From Enchytraeus crypticus (lineage: Eukaryota > Annelida > Clitellata > Enchytraeida > Enchytraeidae), in assembly GCA_905160935.1 (NCBI GenBank), contig CAJHZI010000272.1:62001-126000 (forward strand): a stretch of DNA of 64,000 nt, read 5' to 3'. This document shows, piece after piece, positions 43,201-54,239 of the stretch (within the stretch, counting starts at the first letter, position 1; every line of letters begins with the position of its first letter). The position numbers and the translations under genes are program-made. The notes under the pieces are model-generated. The model was not told the DNA's origin. It was given only the letters and a program-made list of their open reading frames with translations, and did no database searches.

Positions 43201-44360
43201 ACTACTAACGAATATAGCACAGTGCTACACTACAGTACTAACATACATAGCAACAGTGCTACACTACACTACTAACATACATAGCACAGTGCTACAGTAC
43301 ACTACTAACATACATAGCACAGTGCCAAAATACTAACATACATAGTACAGTGCTACACTACTAGCATACATAGCACGGTGCTACACTACTAACATACAGA
43401 GCACAGTACTACACTACTAACATACATAGCACGGTGCTACACTACTAACCTCAGGACACTCGTGTACTGCACAACTTCTCAAGCTGCACTGCCCGATGTT
43501 GCAGTCTTTGAAAGCACAGGGTCGCAGCATGTTCACCTGAACAGAGAAAATTGATAACAAGTTGAATCATATCAAAGCTGAACTGTGAATTATATTATTG
43601 TGGATCAAATGCATATATGATTAAATTAATTATGTAATTTAACTGTTCTTAAGCACCAAATTTACTAAATTTCTTGCACTAAACTTTGAGAGATTTTGAC
43701 AAAAAATTAACATATAGTTAAATACAATAAAATTCTTTAGGAATTTTATTAAATAAAATTTACCAAGTTTTAACAGCTAGTATCAAAGTTTAGTGCCACA
43801 ATATTTCAACTTTGAGATATTTATGATGATCCTTACAGAAGGTGTACAAAATTACAGTTTTGTATACAAACATATTACAAAGCAGGAAAAGTTTGTCACA
43901 AGAATATAAATATATAGTCTATAGCATTTATATGTTTGGGTACACAGGATTGTTTTTCAGGGAATGACAACCCTGCTCAGTAAATGTTAGTTGAAGCTGA
44001 GGAAGGCATCATAGGGGGCCCACCTCGTCATAAGCAGAATCCCCAAGAATAATGGTATATCAAAAGGAATGTTATAGATGATTTCAAGAGCCACTCGTAT
44101 GTGGACATGAAGAGTAATACTGAAGATAGAGATGAGTGGAGGCGTTATATACCATGGACCTGCCAGCAGGCACTGCACTAACAGAGAGAGAGAGAGAAGG
44201 ATAGTCTATAGAATCAACAAGTCTCAAAGAAGAAGTCAACAATTACCCTGTAGTAACGAAAATAGTCCCTTTCCAGAAGTCGCATGAGATGGGGATAAAC
44301 TTTTTGATTGTTGAACAAATCCAAGTTTTCTATTCTGCAGCTGCAGTCATCAATCTCTCC
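34765..44360 (-). CDS. ERO1: ERO1, endoplasmic reticulum oxidoreductin 1 (N terminus and one exon not found)
   Basis: Twelve exons read leftwards: 44360-44247, 43536-43450, 42725-42672, 42217-42126, 41360-41287, 40561-40441, 39857-39823, 39546-39448, 38700-38531, 37942-37866, 35421-35335 and 34920-34765 (stop). Phases agree at every join but one. Motifs: [26 protein letters not shown], the shuttle Cys pair [78 protein letters not shown] with the CxxCxxC active site, [10 protein letters not shown] and LFNSFGR. ERO1 is an FAD enzyme that reoxidises PDI in the ER with O2. The signal-peptide exon, expected between 44361 and 48303, was not recognised. Between exons 37866 and 35421 phases 2 and 0 do not meet, and about 23 residues with the usual HFDE segment are absent, implying an unseen exon of 3n+1 bases. 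The C terminus is about 17 residues shorter than in human. Confidence 0.92.
35598..35655 (-). repeat. Mini-A element, diverged
   Basis: Preceded by CAATCAATCAAT instead of AAT; core ATAACGTCCGGTTTCTC and AATGTCAGGGACGTTTC. In ERO1's 2.4-kb intron. Confidence 0.55.
36041..36275 (+). repeat. SINE-B copy, best preserved
   Basis: Starts GTCTCAATAGCTTAGGGGTA, has B-box-like GGGTTCGATTCCC, then TGATCTGAGAATAAAATCTC, CACTGGACTGGTTACACGG, GCCTAACGGTTTAAACATGT and ends AGTGAGTGTTTAC. Taken as the family reference. Confidence 0.8.
36360..36624 (+). other. Short open frame without family signal in an ERO1 intron
   Basis: A GTG- or ATG-initiated frame of 84 codons ([19 protein letters not shown] near the start) opposite to ERO1. 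Residue composition is protein-like, but there is no homology I recognise and no splice context. It may be a fragment of a mobile-element protein or chance. Confidence 0.15.
37183..37546 (+). pseudogene. Duplicated copy of PTP4A exon 3 with flanks
   Basis: Nearly identical to 30041-30391 from TGTGACAAATAAAATTAATT through the acceptor TATTCAG, exon (37294-37424, [14 protein letters not shown] to HCVAGLGR), donor AG/GTTGAT and the mini-A element ending ACGTATGT. I see one synonymous change in the exon (GGG to GGT), a few changes before it and a longer AAT run. No other PTP4A exon is near, so it cannot make a phosphatase. It lies antisense in the ERO1 intron between 37866 and 35421. The exon frame and splice sites are intact, so the duplication is recent, or the copies have been homogenised, or it reflects assembly error. 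Confidence 0.9.
37453..37541 (-). repeat. Mini-A element with long (AAT)n
   Basis: Copy carried with the duplicated PTP4A block; AAT run about 43 bases, core identical to that at 30308-30386. Confidence 0.8.
37677..37729 (-). repeat. Mini-A element
   Basis: TTAATAATAATGAAGGTTTA, ACGTCAATTTTCTCATCCAG, GGATGATGTCAGGAACGTCC; 130 bases from the copy at 37453 and in the same orientation. Confidence 0.75.
38360..38494 (-). repeat. SINE-A copy beside an ERO1 exon
   Basis: Antisense on plus: GCTAATGTTAACGTCAGTTT, CACTCGAAAGCGATGTCAGT, GGATTTGAACCCCGCA, ATCGCCACTGGCTCCAGCC. It begins about 36 bases after the donor of the exon at 38700-38531. Confidence 0.8.
39362..39468 (-). repeat. 22-bp array that repeats an ERO1 splice donor
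   Basis: On minus, five copies of CAACTATCTAACTCCAGGTA plus CT. The first belongs to the exon (codons for NYLTP) and provides the donor at 39447; the next four follow in the intron, keeping AG/GTACT or a close variant. Confidence 0.9.
39685..39778 (-). repeat. tRNA-like fragment, unassigned SINE
   Basis: On minus: AGCAAGCTTGCTACATAAGC and CCTCGGTTCGAATCCCACTC, a good B box. It is unlike SINE-A and SINE-B outside the box. Confidence 0.4.
40232..40256. repeat. (CT)n microsatellite
   Basis: Short CT run in ERO1 intron between exons 40561-40441 and 39857-39823. Confidence 0.9.
42815..43449 (-). repeat. 33-bp array starting at an ERO1 splice donor
   Basis: On minus the intron after exon 43536-43450 starts GTTAGTAGTGTAGCACCGTG and continues in about 19 units whose 33-base form is GTTAGTAGTGTAGTGTAGCA plus CTGTGCCATGTAT. 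Each unit repeats the donor-like GTTAGTAGTGTAG. The long plus-strand frame ([11 protein letters not shown] repeats) is a translation of the array. Confidence 0.92.
43990..44200 (+). repeat. Dispersed repeat family C, longest copy, with (GA)n end
   Basis: GGGGGCCCACCTCGTCAT, CCCCAAGAATAATGG, AGCCACTCGTATGTGGACAT, GAGTGGAGGCGTTATATACC, ATGGACCTGCCAGCAGGCAC, then TGCACTAACAGAGAGAGAGA. It ends about 46 bases from the first recognised ERO1 exon. Confidence 0.75.
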
Positions 44361-44372
44361 CTGCAGCTACAA

Positions 44373-44436
44373 ATAATAATAGTAATAGTAAAGGTTTAAT
44401 GTCCGTTTCCTCATCCAAGGATGACGTCAGGGACGT
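44373..44436 (-). repeat. Mini-A element
   Basis: AATAATAATAGTAATAGTAA then AGGTTTAATGTCCGTTTCCT and CAAGGATGACGTCAGGGACG; starts 12 bases upstream of the ERO1 exon acceptor. Confidence 0.75.
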
Positions 44437-44516
44437 CAATCATGGAAATCACATCAGGGAACTCAAATGCAGCAATGATGACAATTAAAGTCCAGTTGAA
44501 CGTCAGTTTCACTGGA

Positions 44517-44590
44517 TCAATAATAATAATAATAATAATAATAAAGATTTAACGTCCATTTCCTCATACAAGGATGATGTCAGGGACGTT
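44517..44590 (-). repeat. Mini-A element
   Basis: About 27 bases of AAT then AGATTTAACGTCCATTTCCT and CATACAAGGATGATGTCAGG GACGT. Second copy within 150 bases, same orientation. Confidence 0.75.
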
Positions 44591-44924
44591 GGAAAACTAA
44601 CTGATAGATACGACCGGATCAGCCAAATATAAATAATAAATTAACAGTATAACTATAAATAAAGTAAATAGTGTACTTAACAAATAATTTACATAAAAGA
44701 TAATTATATATCATATATAACTAGTATCAGCTAGTATATATATGAAAACTAAAAATTAATGTTACATTTTAAACTTTATGAGCTGATACAAGAATGATAA
44801 GTAGTTGTTCAATCGAGTTAACACATTTTGGGCAAATTCAATATTTTTTAGAACATTCTAAAGTGGGATAGTTTACTAAAAAAAGGTCATAGAAGTGAGA
44901 TTGTAAGGAAAGAGAAAGAAAGGC

Positions 44925-45055
44925 AGACCGAGATTAGGAATGTTAGATGATTTCAAGATCCACTCATCTATGGACAAAGAAGAAAATGGAAGGCAATGAG
45001 TGGAAGCACTATATACCGTAGATCTGCCAGTGAGCATTTTACTAAGAGAGAAAGA
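44925..45055 (+). repeat. Dispersed repeat family C
   Basis: GATGATTTCAAGATCCACTC, GAGTGGAAGCACTATATACC, GATCTGCCAGTGAGCA, TACTAAGAGAGAAAG. Confidence 0.65.
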
Positions 45056-47711
45056 AGTGAATTGTAGTCAAAACATCCAGAATTGTGAGAAATACAACAC
45101 ATTCCATGGCTTTAAATATATTCAACAATATAAAAATAAAGAGACACATCGTACCTTACAAAAGCAAGATTCTTGGCTTAGCACTTCCGATGATACTGCG
45201 TATGTGATTAGAATCAGCGATAAACCAATCATCAATACATAATGATAATACGACGAGGTTGCCATAATAATGATTTTTCTCTCTCTAAACAGAAGGTCCA
45301 TTGCTGCTCTTGAAAGGATAACTTAATTCATAAACATTTAAGTTACTTGATGTTCAGTAAATATATTATAGATAGTAGAAATGAATAAATCTCTAAATCG
45401 GCAGAAGAATAAAATTTCAAATTTAATAAGACTCAAGATGTTAGAAATATCTGTCTGATACACCATTTGTTTCATACAAACATTTCCAATTCTCATCACT
45501 GGCATTCGTGTGATATAGACAAGCCCTTTGACTGTCTCAGTCAGGCACAATTTATTGCGACACTGATTATATGAGATTAAGGGAATATATTAGTTTCACT
45601 TTTCCTAAATTTAACTCACTCAGCTGTCTTTAATTCTATATCCTTGTTATTTCACTAGCCAGTAAATAACTAATTACTAACTTATAGGTAAATTGACTGA
45701 TTTGATCCCTGTCTACCAGATAGATAACATTCTATAATTTAAAAACTCCCTAATCTTCATCACATTCTTGTGGCTAATCTTCATTTTAATTCCAACGTTT
45801 AGCACTTAATATGCTTGTTCCTTGAAGATTATTATTTATGCACTCACGCAGAACCCATTGTTGGTTTAAATAGCCAAAATTTTATCTCAATAATCCGTAT
45901 TTGACGCTACTTTCATATTTCTTCCGATTCTTCCTCTGCGCAGTATTGAACTTGTAATTTCAGATCTTTTAATGCTTATAGAACTTCGGAAACAACCTAC
46001 TTCTATATCCTATCTTTATTATCTCAATTTAAAGACTCCGTTCTTGGTTTATTGCTAAAATTACTAAGTCGTACAGATCAAACTAAAGTAACCATTGGTA
46101 ACCATTAGTAACTAAAATTAAACTCCCTTAGCATTCTTTCCAAAGGCAGTTATGAGCCGGAACTTTAAAAGCCTTAAATCTGAAATTACCTAACCTCTTA
46201 TCCTTTTACTCATAACATTACCTACGTGATAAATATAAAAATCCGGCTACATGTGAAGTGAAAGCAATTCATTAACCAATTGTTTATTATTTACTACGGA
46301 AACAGTGTTACCATTAGTATACGTCAGCCTTAACTTTCCATTCAAGTTACGCAGACGTTATCACTTCTTTCATTTTTCGATCTATCTTTTAAAATTATTT
46401 TAGTATTATTCTTCTAATTGTCAGTAATTGAATAATTGAGTTTATTACTAAACTCAACTATAAAGTCAGAAGTCACGTCTATAGATTATCAATAGACTGT
46501 CAAGTTGCCGGTTCAACATACATTCCCTACTCATATTCTGCTCTTGAAGGCACCACAAAGAGCATTGGATCGATCAAAGAGTTAATACCTTCACAAAAGG
46601 CTGTAAGTATGGCTGAAAAGGCTGTGTTATCCAAACCCATTGCTACTACGTACTGTTAATATTGAAATTGAATTGTGAAAAAATAAATAGAAATCTGTGT
46701 CTTGGCTTGAATATTTGATTCAGTTTTGGTCACAGCTAGTGAGCCTCGAAATTACTGCAGTGCAGACCGGAATCGTACACACCAAGAAAATATTAACACT
46801 GGATTACAGCATCACAGGCCAATTCATTTAATTACTTATAATAACGGACCAAAGGGTCCGAACCTACGACCCTCGCTGTTCTCCAATGGTGGATTTCGAG
46901 ATGACGTACAGCATCCGCGACGGGATTTCTTTAAGCTCTTCATTAAGTGCTATATAGCGATAGCCCAATCATTTAGTTAAAGGTATAAAACGATCTATCT
47001 AATTTCAATACTAGTCTGCTATAAATTTCAATATCATTAGTTTGCCGAGTCTGTTGTCATGAGAGCACCTTGTCCTAAAGCTTAAACCTTTGGCCTGAAG
47101 TCTAAAGCTAATTAATTGTTGGGAAAATATTTGCTTTCGAGGTGGCTTCCAGTTTTCTTTCTCAGTTCTTGCTTAGTCGCCTCTTACGACAGGTATAATT
47201 AACAGTTGGTGTGTTATTCGTTGTCTCGGACGCAATAAAGGAAAGGTACATTATAGGTATAGGCTATAATTAATTAATTAGGCCTATCGGTATTGTAAAT
47301 TCGTAACAACCAATCTCTCTTTAGTTCGTCTATAGGGAACGAACTCACGGGAATTTTGTGACGTTCAGAATCAAACAAGTGAGCTGAGAATATAAAAATC
47401 TAAAATCTTTTATTAAACGCGTGATTGTACTCACTTTACCTTTAAATATAACAAGAAGCAAGCAATCTACATATATGGCACTATTTGCTAGCATAGGCTA
47501 ACAGACCTACCGATATTTAACTAAATATAGCAGCAGCAGCAAGGTCAAAACAATGTTAAATAGCAGAAAAGCTACGACTGTCCCGTTCATCGTATAGGTC
47601 TATTAGGCTAGCTTAAATGAATTAAACTACGATGCGCTTCAAGTGAAGCAGCTACACGATCAGTTTCTCGTTAAAAGAAAATGCGAATGTAGCTACTCTA
47701 TGGTTATACAA

Positions 47712-47750
47712 ACATGTATAATGCGTGTTATAAACACGCATTATACATGT
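47712..47750. repeat. Perfect 18-bp inverted repeat
   Basis: Arms ACATGTATAATGCGTGTT and AACACGCATTATACATGT with a 3-base loop ATA. It directly abuts the 3' end of the minus-strand SINE-B copy. Confidence 0.85.
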
Positions 47751-47969
47751 AGTGAAATGGTCAACAATATTGATCTCTATAACTTTTTAATACCACATGC
47801 TTAAACCGTAGAAAATTTAGACCATTTTCCGTATAACCAATCTAGTGAATGCCCGATATTTTGCTCCTAGATCAGCGCGGCTGTGATTCGAACCCAAGAG
47901 AGTTCATTTCACCTCAGGATCTGTCATTTAAAATGTCATGACTTTACAACTATGCAACTGAGACATTCA
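47748..47969 (-). repeat. SINE-B copy
   Basis: Antisense on plus: GTAGTGAAATGGTCAACAA, CCACATGCTTAAACCGTAG, CTAGATCAGCGCGGCTGTGA, TTCGAACCCAAGAG, ACAACTATGCAACTGAGAC. Confidence 0.72.
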
Positions 47970-48303
47970 AGTTTTATGCTACTGTTTTATGCCCGACCGG
48001 TTTGGCGTCAACGCTATAGCCTGACAGTTAAATCAATTGCATGGTCACCTAGTGCAACGAACCATGTGCTGTAAGTTACTGAATACAAATAGTAATCAGA
48101 TACCTCCTACTGTAGCGGTCAGTGTTCAATTCGTTCAATCCTTCGTTAAAACTAAACGCGGTACTTTGTAAATAAATATTAATTAAATAAATATTAATTA
48201 AGCATAATAAATAAATATTATTTGTGCAGAAAGTCTATTACTTGTTGGATAGGCATGCATAACGTTCACTTAGACAATAATAGACGCAAAATATATTTAC
48301 TGG

Positions 48304-48309
48304 TTTATT
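48304..48309 (-). promoter_or_regulatory. Candidate polyadenylation signal
   Basis: AATAAA on minus about 230 bases after the stop at 48536; fits the gene at 48536-52081. Confidence 0.5.
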
Positions 48310-48535
48310 TACAATCTAATTTATGTACAAATTTACTTTGAAGCTACATTTAAGAGTTACGGATTTGTTTTTAGTATATGATGGAGCAGCAGAAAAACTA
48401 AGAACGAATTATTCCTGCTCAGCTGTTCTGCCAATAACCACGTTTAGTCCGTTGTCAAGAAAAAAACTGCTTCCACTTTTCCTCACAATATCTCAGGAAC
48501 TGGGAAGCTGGAAGATGAGAGAACGCTCACTAATG

Positions 48536-51310
48536 TTACTGAATTTGTGGTGGTTGTTGGGGAATAACGGTTGCCTCTGTTGCCAGATAAGCGCCGCTGT
48601 ACAATGTTGTCTGAGACTCCGTGACCGGATACACGTAAGTGGAACCAGGAACTGGAGGGACTGGATTAACTGATGGATTAGCTAAGTCCATTGCAGGACA
48701 GGCTATGTAGACCTGATATGACTGCGGACTCCAATTTTGAAGAGCTTGACCGTCAGATGTGTAATATGACGTGGAACCGGTTGTATCTTGTTGAGAACCG
48801 GTTAAATCTGGTTGAGCGGACAAGTAAACTGGTACCAACAGTTGTTGACTTGTGTAGTCCGTAGGATGGACCATGTAAATGTTCTCGCTATTTGAAGAAA
48901 CTTCTGGAACTTCTCCGTAGTACATCATTCCATCGCTGGTCAGCACTGAATCTCCAGTAGGATAGCAGTAACTTTCCGCAGGACTATAAGTTTCGCTGAC
49001 ACCACCAACCGGCACAGAAGGTACCAAGACGTACGAATATTTTCCATCAGTTGATTCGATTCCAGAAGGATAAACCTGTTGTCCTTGTGGAAAGATATAT
49101 TCTGAGGGAGCCAGTCCACCGGGAAGGGGCGAAGCCTGCATAAAGAGGGGCGCCCCTTCCAGTCGAAGCCTCAACTCTGCCGCTCTCTCGGCGTCTTCCT
49201 TCAACAGAACTCTGAATCTTTCTGGAATCTTTTCTATGGGAAGCCTTACGTTTGCTTTGCTGCGGACAATTGGTTGATATGGACAGTTGACTTGGTCCTT
49301 GACTGACTCTTGTTTACAGTCCAGGGGAGTAATGTCTGCTTTGCCGGCTTGAGCAGTGGATGCGCTCTCCGCAGCTACTGTTTTCTGATCCGCTTTATTC
49401 TCTGACTCATTCGACGGACAGACGGGAACAGTTTCTGATTTAGTGAACTTGGAAGCTAGATTTGACTCTGCAGTGAGAGACAGCTGAAGATTCCCTAAAC
49501 TTCCACCTTTAGTAGACGACGACTTCTCTGTCGAAGTCTTGCCCGAGGTGTTGTACCTCTCTTCTTCATCAGTACTCTGCGGCCTCCCATCACGTGACTT
49601 CCCTACTTCATCCGGCGCTCGTTCATCCGTCTCACTACCAACTTCGTCAGACATACAACCACTGTCGCTACTCACTGATCCACTCCTGACGGACTCGGGA
49701 CTTCCGGAGTCGATGTCCTCGTCGGTGCTGGACCCGGAGTAGATGTCCAGGATCGTGGGTCGGGCTGCGGAGGTCCTCAGAAGTGGAGCTCTTGCTGGAG
49801 GAAGAACCGAAGCTCTCACTAGCGGCGGATATTCCTTCTCGTCAAGAATATTAACGGATTCTGTATCTGCTGGATGATTCAGATTACGCTTCTCGTTTAG
49901 TTTACTGTTTGCTGTGACTGAGTCAGGTGATTTATGGCTACTTTCCTTTACCCTTTGAAGCACTGTTCTATCTCCTGCTTTGTCGTTACGTGAAGATAAT
50001 GTCCTATCATTACCGCTTTGTTGTGGAACGAACGGAGAAGTTGTGAAATTAACTGGTGGAAAATTTATCTGTTGTGTTATCGCTGGAGTTGGGTGGTACG
50101 GTACTGTAGTATTCAGGTTTATTGCAGGAGCTGAAAATGTCTGAGGGGGAAGTGGACAAGCCCGTGGGTAGAGTGGAAGAGGTGGAGGCGGGATGTTCGG
50201 GAAATACACTGTGGGGAAATTCCCGAAGTTGAATCTTGCTTGCGGTGTTTCCATCTCGCTTTGATGATTGCCCTACAAGATGCATGAAATAGTCAATGAT
50301 TTCAGTAACTTCAATATGATTACATGCAATTTATTTTGAAAGAAGCATAAAGAATATCAATGTAAACAGAAAAAAATTCAACAAACTACTGCCATTTTAT
50401 TAGCCAGTCATTACCTAAACTAATACAAGCACATGTCTGTGAAAAACTACATAGTAGCGTTAAATGAAAAGAAAGTATGACGTTAAATCCATGGTCTACG
50501 ATACCAGGCAGGAAAAGTCATAAGCATAGAGTAAATTCAATGCAATTGCTCTTTTTTATAAATATTGAAATTTGCTATTATGACGTTAATTACAATGTTA
50601 CCCTATTTTTTTTACTAATTAGTGGTAATGTAAAAAGTTAATAAACAACTTAATAGGCTTCAACTTCAGGCGAAAAATTAGTATGAACTTGTTTACAAAA
50701 AGAACAAGAAAGACCGCTGCTGGATCTAATTGAATACGACATAGAGGAGCTTAGAGTGAGGCCTACCTGAACTCTGGTGTTACTCTGATATCCCAGCGTT
50801 CTCAAATCTGTAATATAACAAGAAAACGAAACAATCATTATCACAGCCAGTGATTATTTGATAATTATTTGGTTTAGTGCGAAATGAAATTAAAAACCCT
50901 GTGGTATCACGTACTATCGCCCGCATAGAAATATTAAAGTGGATGAAAGCAGGAGAAAATGTCTCTCACGTCATATTATGGAATATGGATTGGTGTTGAT
51001 GCTGAAATAAACACATCTCTCTCTCTTTCTCTCATACTGCTGCGTTTGCTTTTACGAATTCACAACTTTTTAATTCATGAATAGTAGCTAGTCAGTACAA
51101 TGTAATATTTAAGTTTATAGTGCACTCGATTGATAGGCTACATTAAGGTACGGTTAAGGTGTAGCCTTTTGTGAATAAATTAATTCGTTAGTTGATGGAG
51201 TGCTCTTTAAGACGCAAGAAAGCAACATGTGAGTAGGAATATGTATTTTGGGCCAGTAACTTAGCAGAAAATAGATGGATGCATGGATAGAGAGAAAGAA
51301 ATAGATAGAG

Positions 51311-51345
<35 letters not shown>

Positions 51346-51346
51346 C

Positions 51347-51417
<71 letters not shown>

Positions 51418-52081
51418 ACTCGGTGCATCTATGTGCACTCGGTTTCTATAAGGCATCAGCCATCTTCGTCAAGTTGACCAGTTTCTTGGTCTTGCTAAAG
51501 CAAACAATATGGTCTCGAATTCCTGTCAATATTTGAAAACATGAGAAACTTATGAAAGCTTATCAATTCAATCATGATTCGACTGGAGTCTGATATAATA
51601 TTGATAACCTTCTGCCAACATGATACAAACGTAATTGACATCAACCCTTGCATTATAATTTAACATCTCTTTCTATTGATGAGGATGCCAACTAACAACT
51701 TACTGGGTTGAAATTGAATCTTCGAGCCAAGAATACATTACGGACTAAGCCTTACATTGATACAGATGAATAGGATTAACCCACTTTCTTACATCTTGCT
51801 GAAAATATACATTTAGAAAATACTCAAATTAATTACCACAGACCTCCATTAGCTGGAAAGCCTCTCATGTTTTCTAATCCTCTGCAACTAACAAATGGTT
51901 GTGCTGTCTGACAGTTACCGGAAGTACTGCTTCCACAGGATCCTGGGTAATCCCTTGTCCCTGGATTTCCATTTGCAGTGTCACGAATTCTATGTGTTTC
52001 CGGTTTGACTGCAACCCGCATTCCAGGAGAGTCCGAAAAGAGAGGATTATGTGCTTGTCTCATTCCTTTTGTCACTGGCAT
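48536..52081 (-). CDS. Disordered Pro/Ser-rich protein, about 671 residues, function unknown
   Basis: Three exons read leftwards: 52081-51844 (MPVTKGMRQAHNPLF...), 50807-50767 (41 bases, LRTLGYQSNTRVQ) and 50272-48536 (579 codons with stop). Phases 1 and 0 agree and all donors and acceptors are GT-AG. The large exon alone is open for 572 codons from an internal Met. Regions: proline-rich (PNIPPPPLPLYP), an acidic/hydrophobic DEKEYPPLVRA motif, Ser/Asp/Glu-rich low complexity (SGSSTDEDIDSGSP), a short charged helix (KIPERFRVLLKEDAERAAEL, near residue 430) and a Tyr/Gln/Pro/Ser-rich C-terminal third (MYYGEVPEV, TSQQLLVPVYLSAQP). No membrane segment or catalytic motif. The makeup suggests an RNA-associated or scaffold protein, but this is inference; I do not recognise the family. 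Upstream noncoding exons may exist. Confidence 0.75.
51300..51418. repeat. Compound (GATA)n-(AT)n-(GA)n microsatellite
   Basis: Three different simple repeats joined: ATAG tetranucleotides, about 37 bases of AT, then about 30 bases of GA. In intron 1 of the disordered-protein gene. Confidence 0.95.
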
Positions 52082-53127
52082 GTTAGAAGACTTTCAAGAA
52101 GGGCTGTAGTTATAAGCGACTAATTGATTGATTAATATTGATGTGATTTAGTAATGTGAAGGCAATGTTGTGAAAACAATAGTTTATTCTTGAATAAATC
52201 TGAAATATCTGAAAGAAAACAAACATAACGGTAACGTTACGACGATAATGGCTTTAAAATGCATATAAAATTTACGTATGAGTTTGTAATTATTTATAAA
52301 TATTCAAACTTTTACATATTTAAAAATTTAGAACAATTTTTAAAATAGATTTCAGAGTGGCAGACATTTGGTTCCATTGATCAACTTGTGTCTACATGTT
52401 CACATGATATGACAAGATGTTGTGTAGACAAGATCACCTAAGCTACATGTCTCTCGACCAGCAACATTTGAGTTTGTATAAGTTCTTCAAGAAAAGTGAA
52501 ACTTAATCAAACGCATTTACGTTCAATGTCTAAAATCTTAACATACTGGTAATTACTATGAAAAACTAGTATATTTTTTTCTCAATTTCTATTTAACAAA
52601 ATTAAAACAATCAAATATTTTAGAACATCTTTCATAGCACTCAAAACTTAGGTTCTTTTTTATAAATGTGCCTATAGGTTTTAGGCCAGCAACACTCAGG
52701 CATAGGCATAGCAGCATTGTGCCTTCGCCACGTAGGTAACTCGGTGCCAAAGTCTTGAATTCTGTTTATGTCGAACCAGTAAACACTATGTCCCTGCTTA
52801 AAGTGTTTGTACATCAATCTTACGTAAACACGCACAACGATTACAATACCACGCGTTGAATAGCGAACTTGTTATCCCAGCAAACAACGTAAAGATCGTG
52901 ACGTGCAATTCTTCTGTTAATGTTGACGATCTCGAGGTCCACATGCTGTCATCTTCATTTGTATATCGTGAAAATACTGTACTGCGCATGCGCCTGGCAT
53001 CGTGTCAACAAGTTATTGTGGGACATGTTTTGAGTGTTTTGTGCTACAAGATTACATGTCATGGTAGGCACATCGGGTTCGTTGATCTAGACGAGTATTT
53101 GGAATCTGTGTCTCTTTCTCTCTCTTC

Positions 53128-53158
<31 letters not shown>

Positions 53159-53884
53159 CCATTCCTCTACATGTATCTCTCAGTGCGCACTTCATCAAGC
53201 AGATCCAAGGAATACAATTCTCCCTCTTTTACTCCTCAGTTCTATATACAAAAGCGTTATCCAATCATGCAACATTACTATTATTAGATTAACTCTAATA
53301 TTTCCTCACTGTATATCTTCTTCTATTACCCTTTAAGTGAAAGCCATGCCGCTGATATTATTATATCTAGTTCTTGCACCAATTTCATAACAGTGCCCGC
53401 CAAAATTAAATTTAAATTTAGAGTTAATCTAAATTCAAGTTAGTAAACAGGGCTTCAGAATGTCTGTAGAATGCGTAAACGTTTTTTCTAAATAAGTTGT
53501 TTGACTTGTCATGCATGACATCAAAAGTTTAACGCCAAGTTCTACACTTAACATATGACGTCTGAACTTCAGTGTGGTAGGAATATGATAAAATTAACAA
53601 CTAAATTCCTCGGGTGCCTTCAATCTCAGCCTTAGAGAAAACTTTACTGCGTCTTCTCAGGAAGAGACGAACTTTAAAACAGAATTTTTTGATTGAATGA
53701 TTGATTTAATCGGTCCAATACATTCTTGAAATAGGAACCGTGAATTTATTTCGAAATCGCCATGCCGCAAATTTTAAGCCACACGGCAGAGCCCAAGCTT
53801 AAACTGAGACCCGAGTACTGATAATTGAGAGCGACAGCCAATCTTATAATAGTAACGAAAATAGAATCATCAGAGAACATCATT

Positions 53885-53935
53885 ATCGCCATCATCATCT
53901 TCCCCTAAATCCCAAGTTTAGATAGGGTCAGGAAG
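53885..53935 (-). repeat. Dispersed repeat family E, right end
   Basis: CATCATCATCTTCCCCTAAA and GTTTAGATAGGGTCAGG, the antisense of the (GAT)n end; a similar remnant is at 56585-56620. Confidence 0.6.
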
Positions 53936-54239
53936 AGTTATCAAAGAACAACGGTAATATCTGAAAATTTCATTTGACACAAACTACGTTGACTCACTAT
54001 ATTAATATAAATCTTAAGAAGAGAACTTGATTCATCTCAACGAAAACAAAATTTTGAGTATTTAATAAAAGAAATCACATATTAATGCAAGCCATGATAT
54101 TGCTTCAATATTTGGTCGCAAATTCTTGGTATTATGTACACGTCAAAAGCACGACAGAAGTGAACAATACATTCCTAAGTGAGACAGCTGAATGCACACG
54201 TGCGTAAACAATTTATCCAAATAAATTTCATGGCCACTG

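Larger units (their letters stand above)
44591..48303. other. ERO1 5' region and intergenic DNA
   Basis: Should contain the ERO1 first exon and promoter, but I could not identify a signal-peptide exon. It holds a family C copy at 44925-45055, an unclassified tRNA-like segment near 46830-46880, a TTAGTCGCCTCTTACGACAG motif at 47175, a hairpin at 47712 and SINE-B. Confidence 0.5.

Noticed and set aside
42742..43275. 177-codon frame with [11 protein letters not shown] repeats
   Set aside because: It is the 33-bp intronic array of ERO1 read on the opposite strand; the unit length is divisible by three, which keeps it open.
46726..46980. 84-codon plus frame
   Set aside because: It overlaps a tRNA-like, repeat-like segment (CCGAACCTACGACCC) and has no protein family signal.
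48323..48673. Plus-strand 116-codon frame
   Set aside because: It overlaps the 3' end of the minus-strand exon at 48536-50272, which has much stronger support; no independent signal.
49539..49742. Plus-strand frame of 67 codons
   Set aside because: Antisense shadow of the disordered-protein exon.
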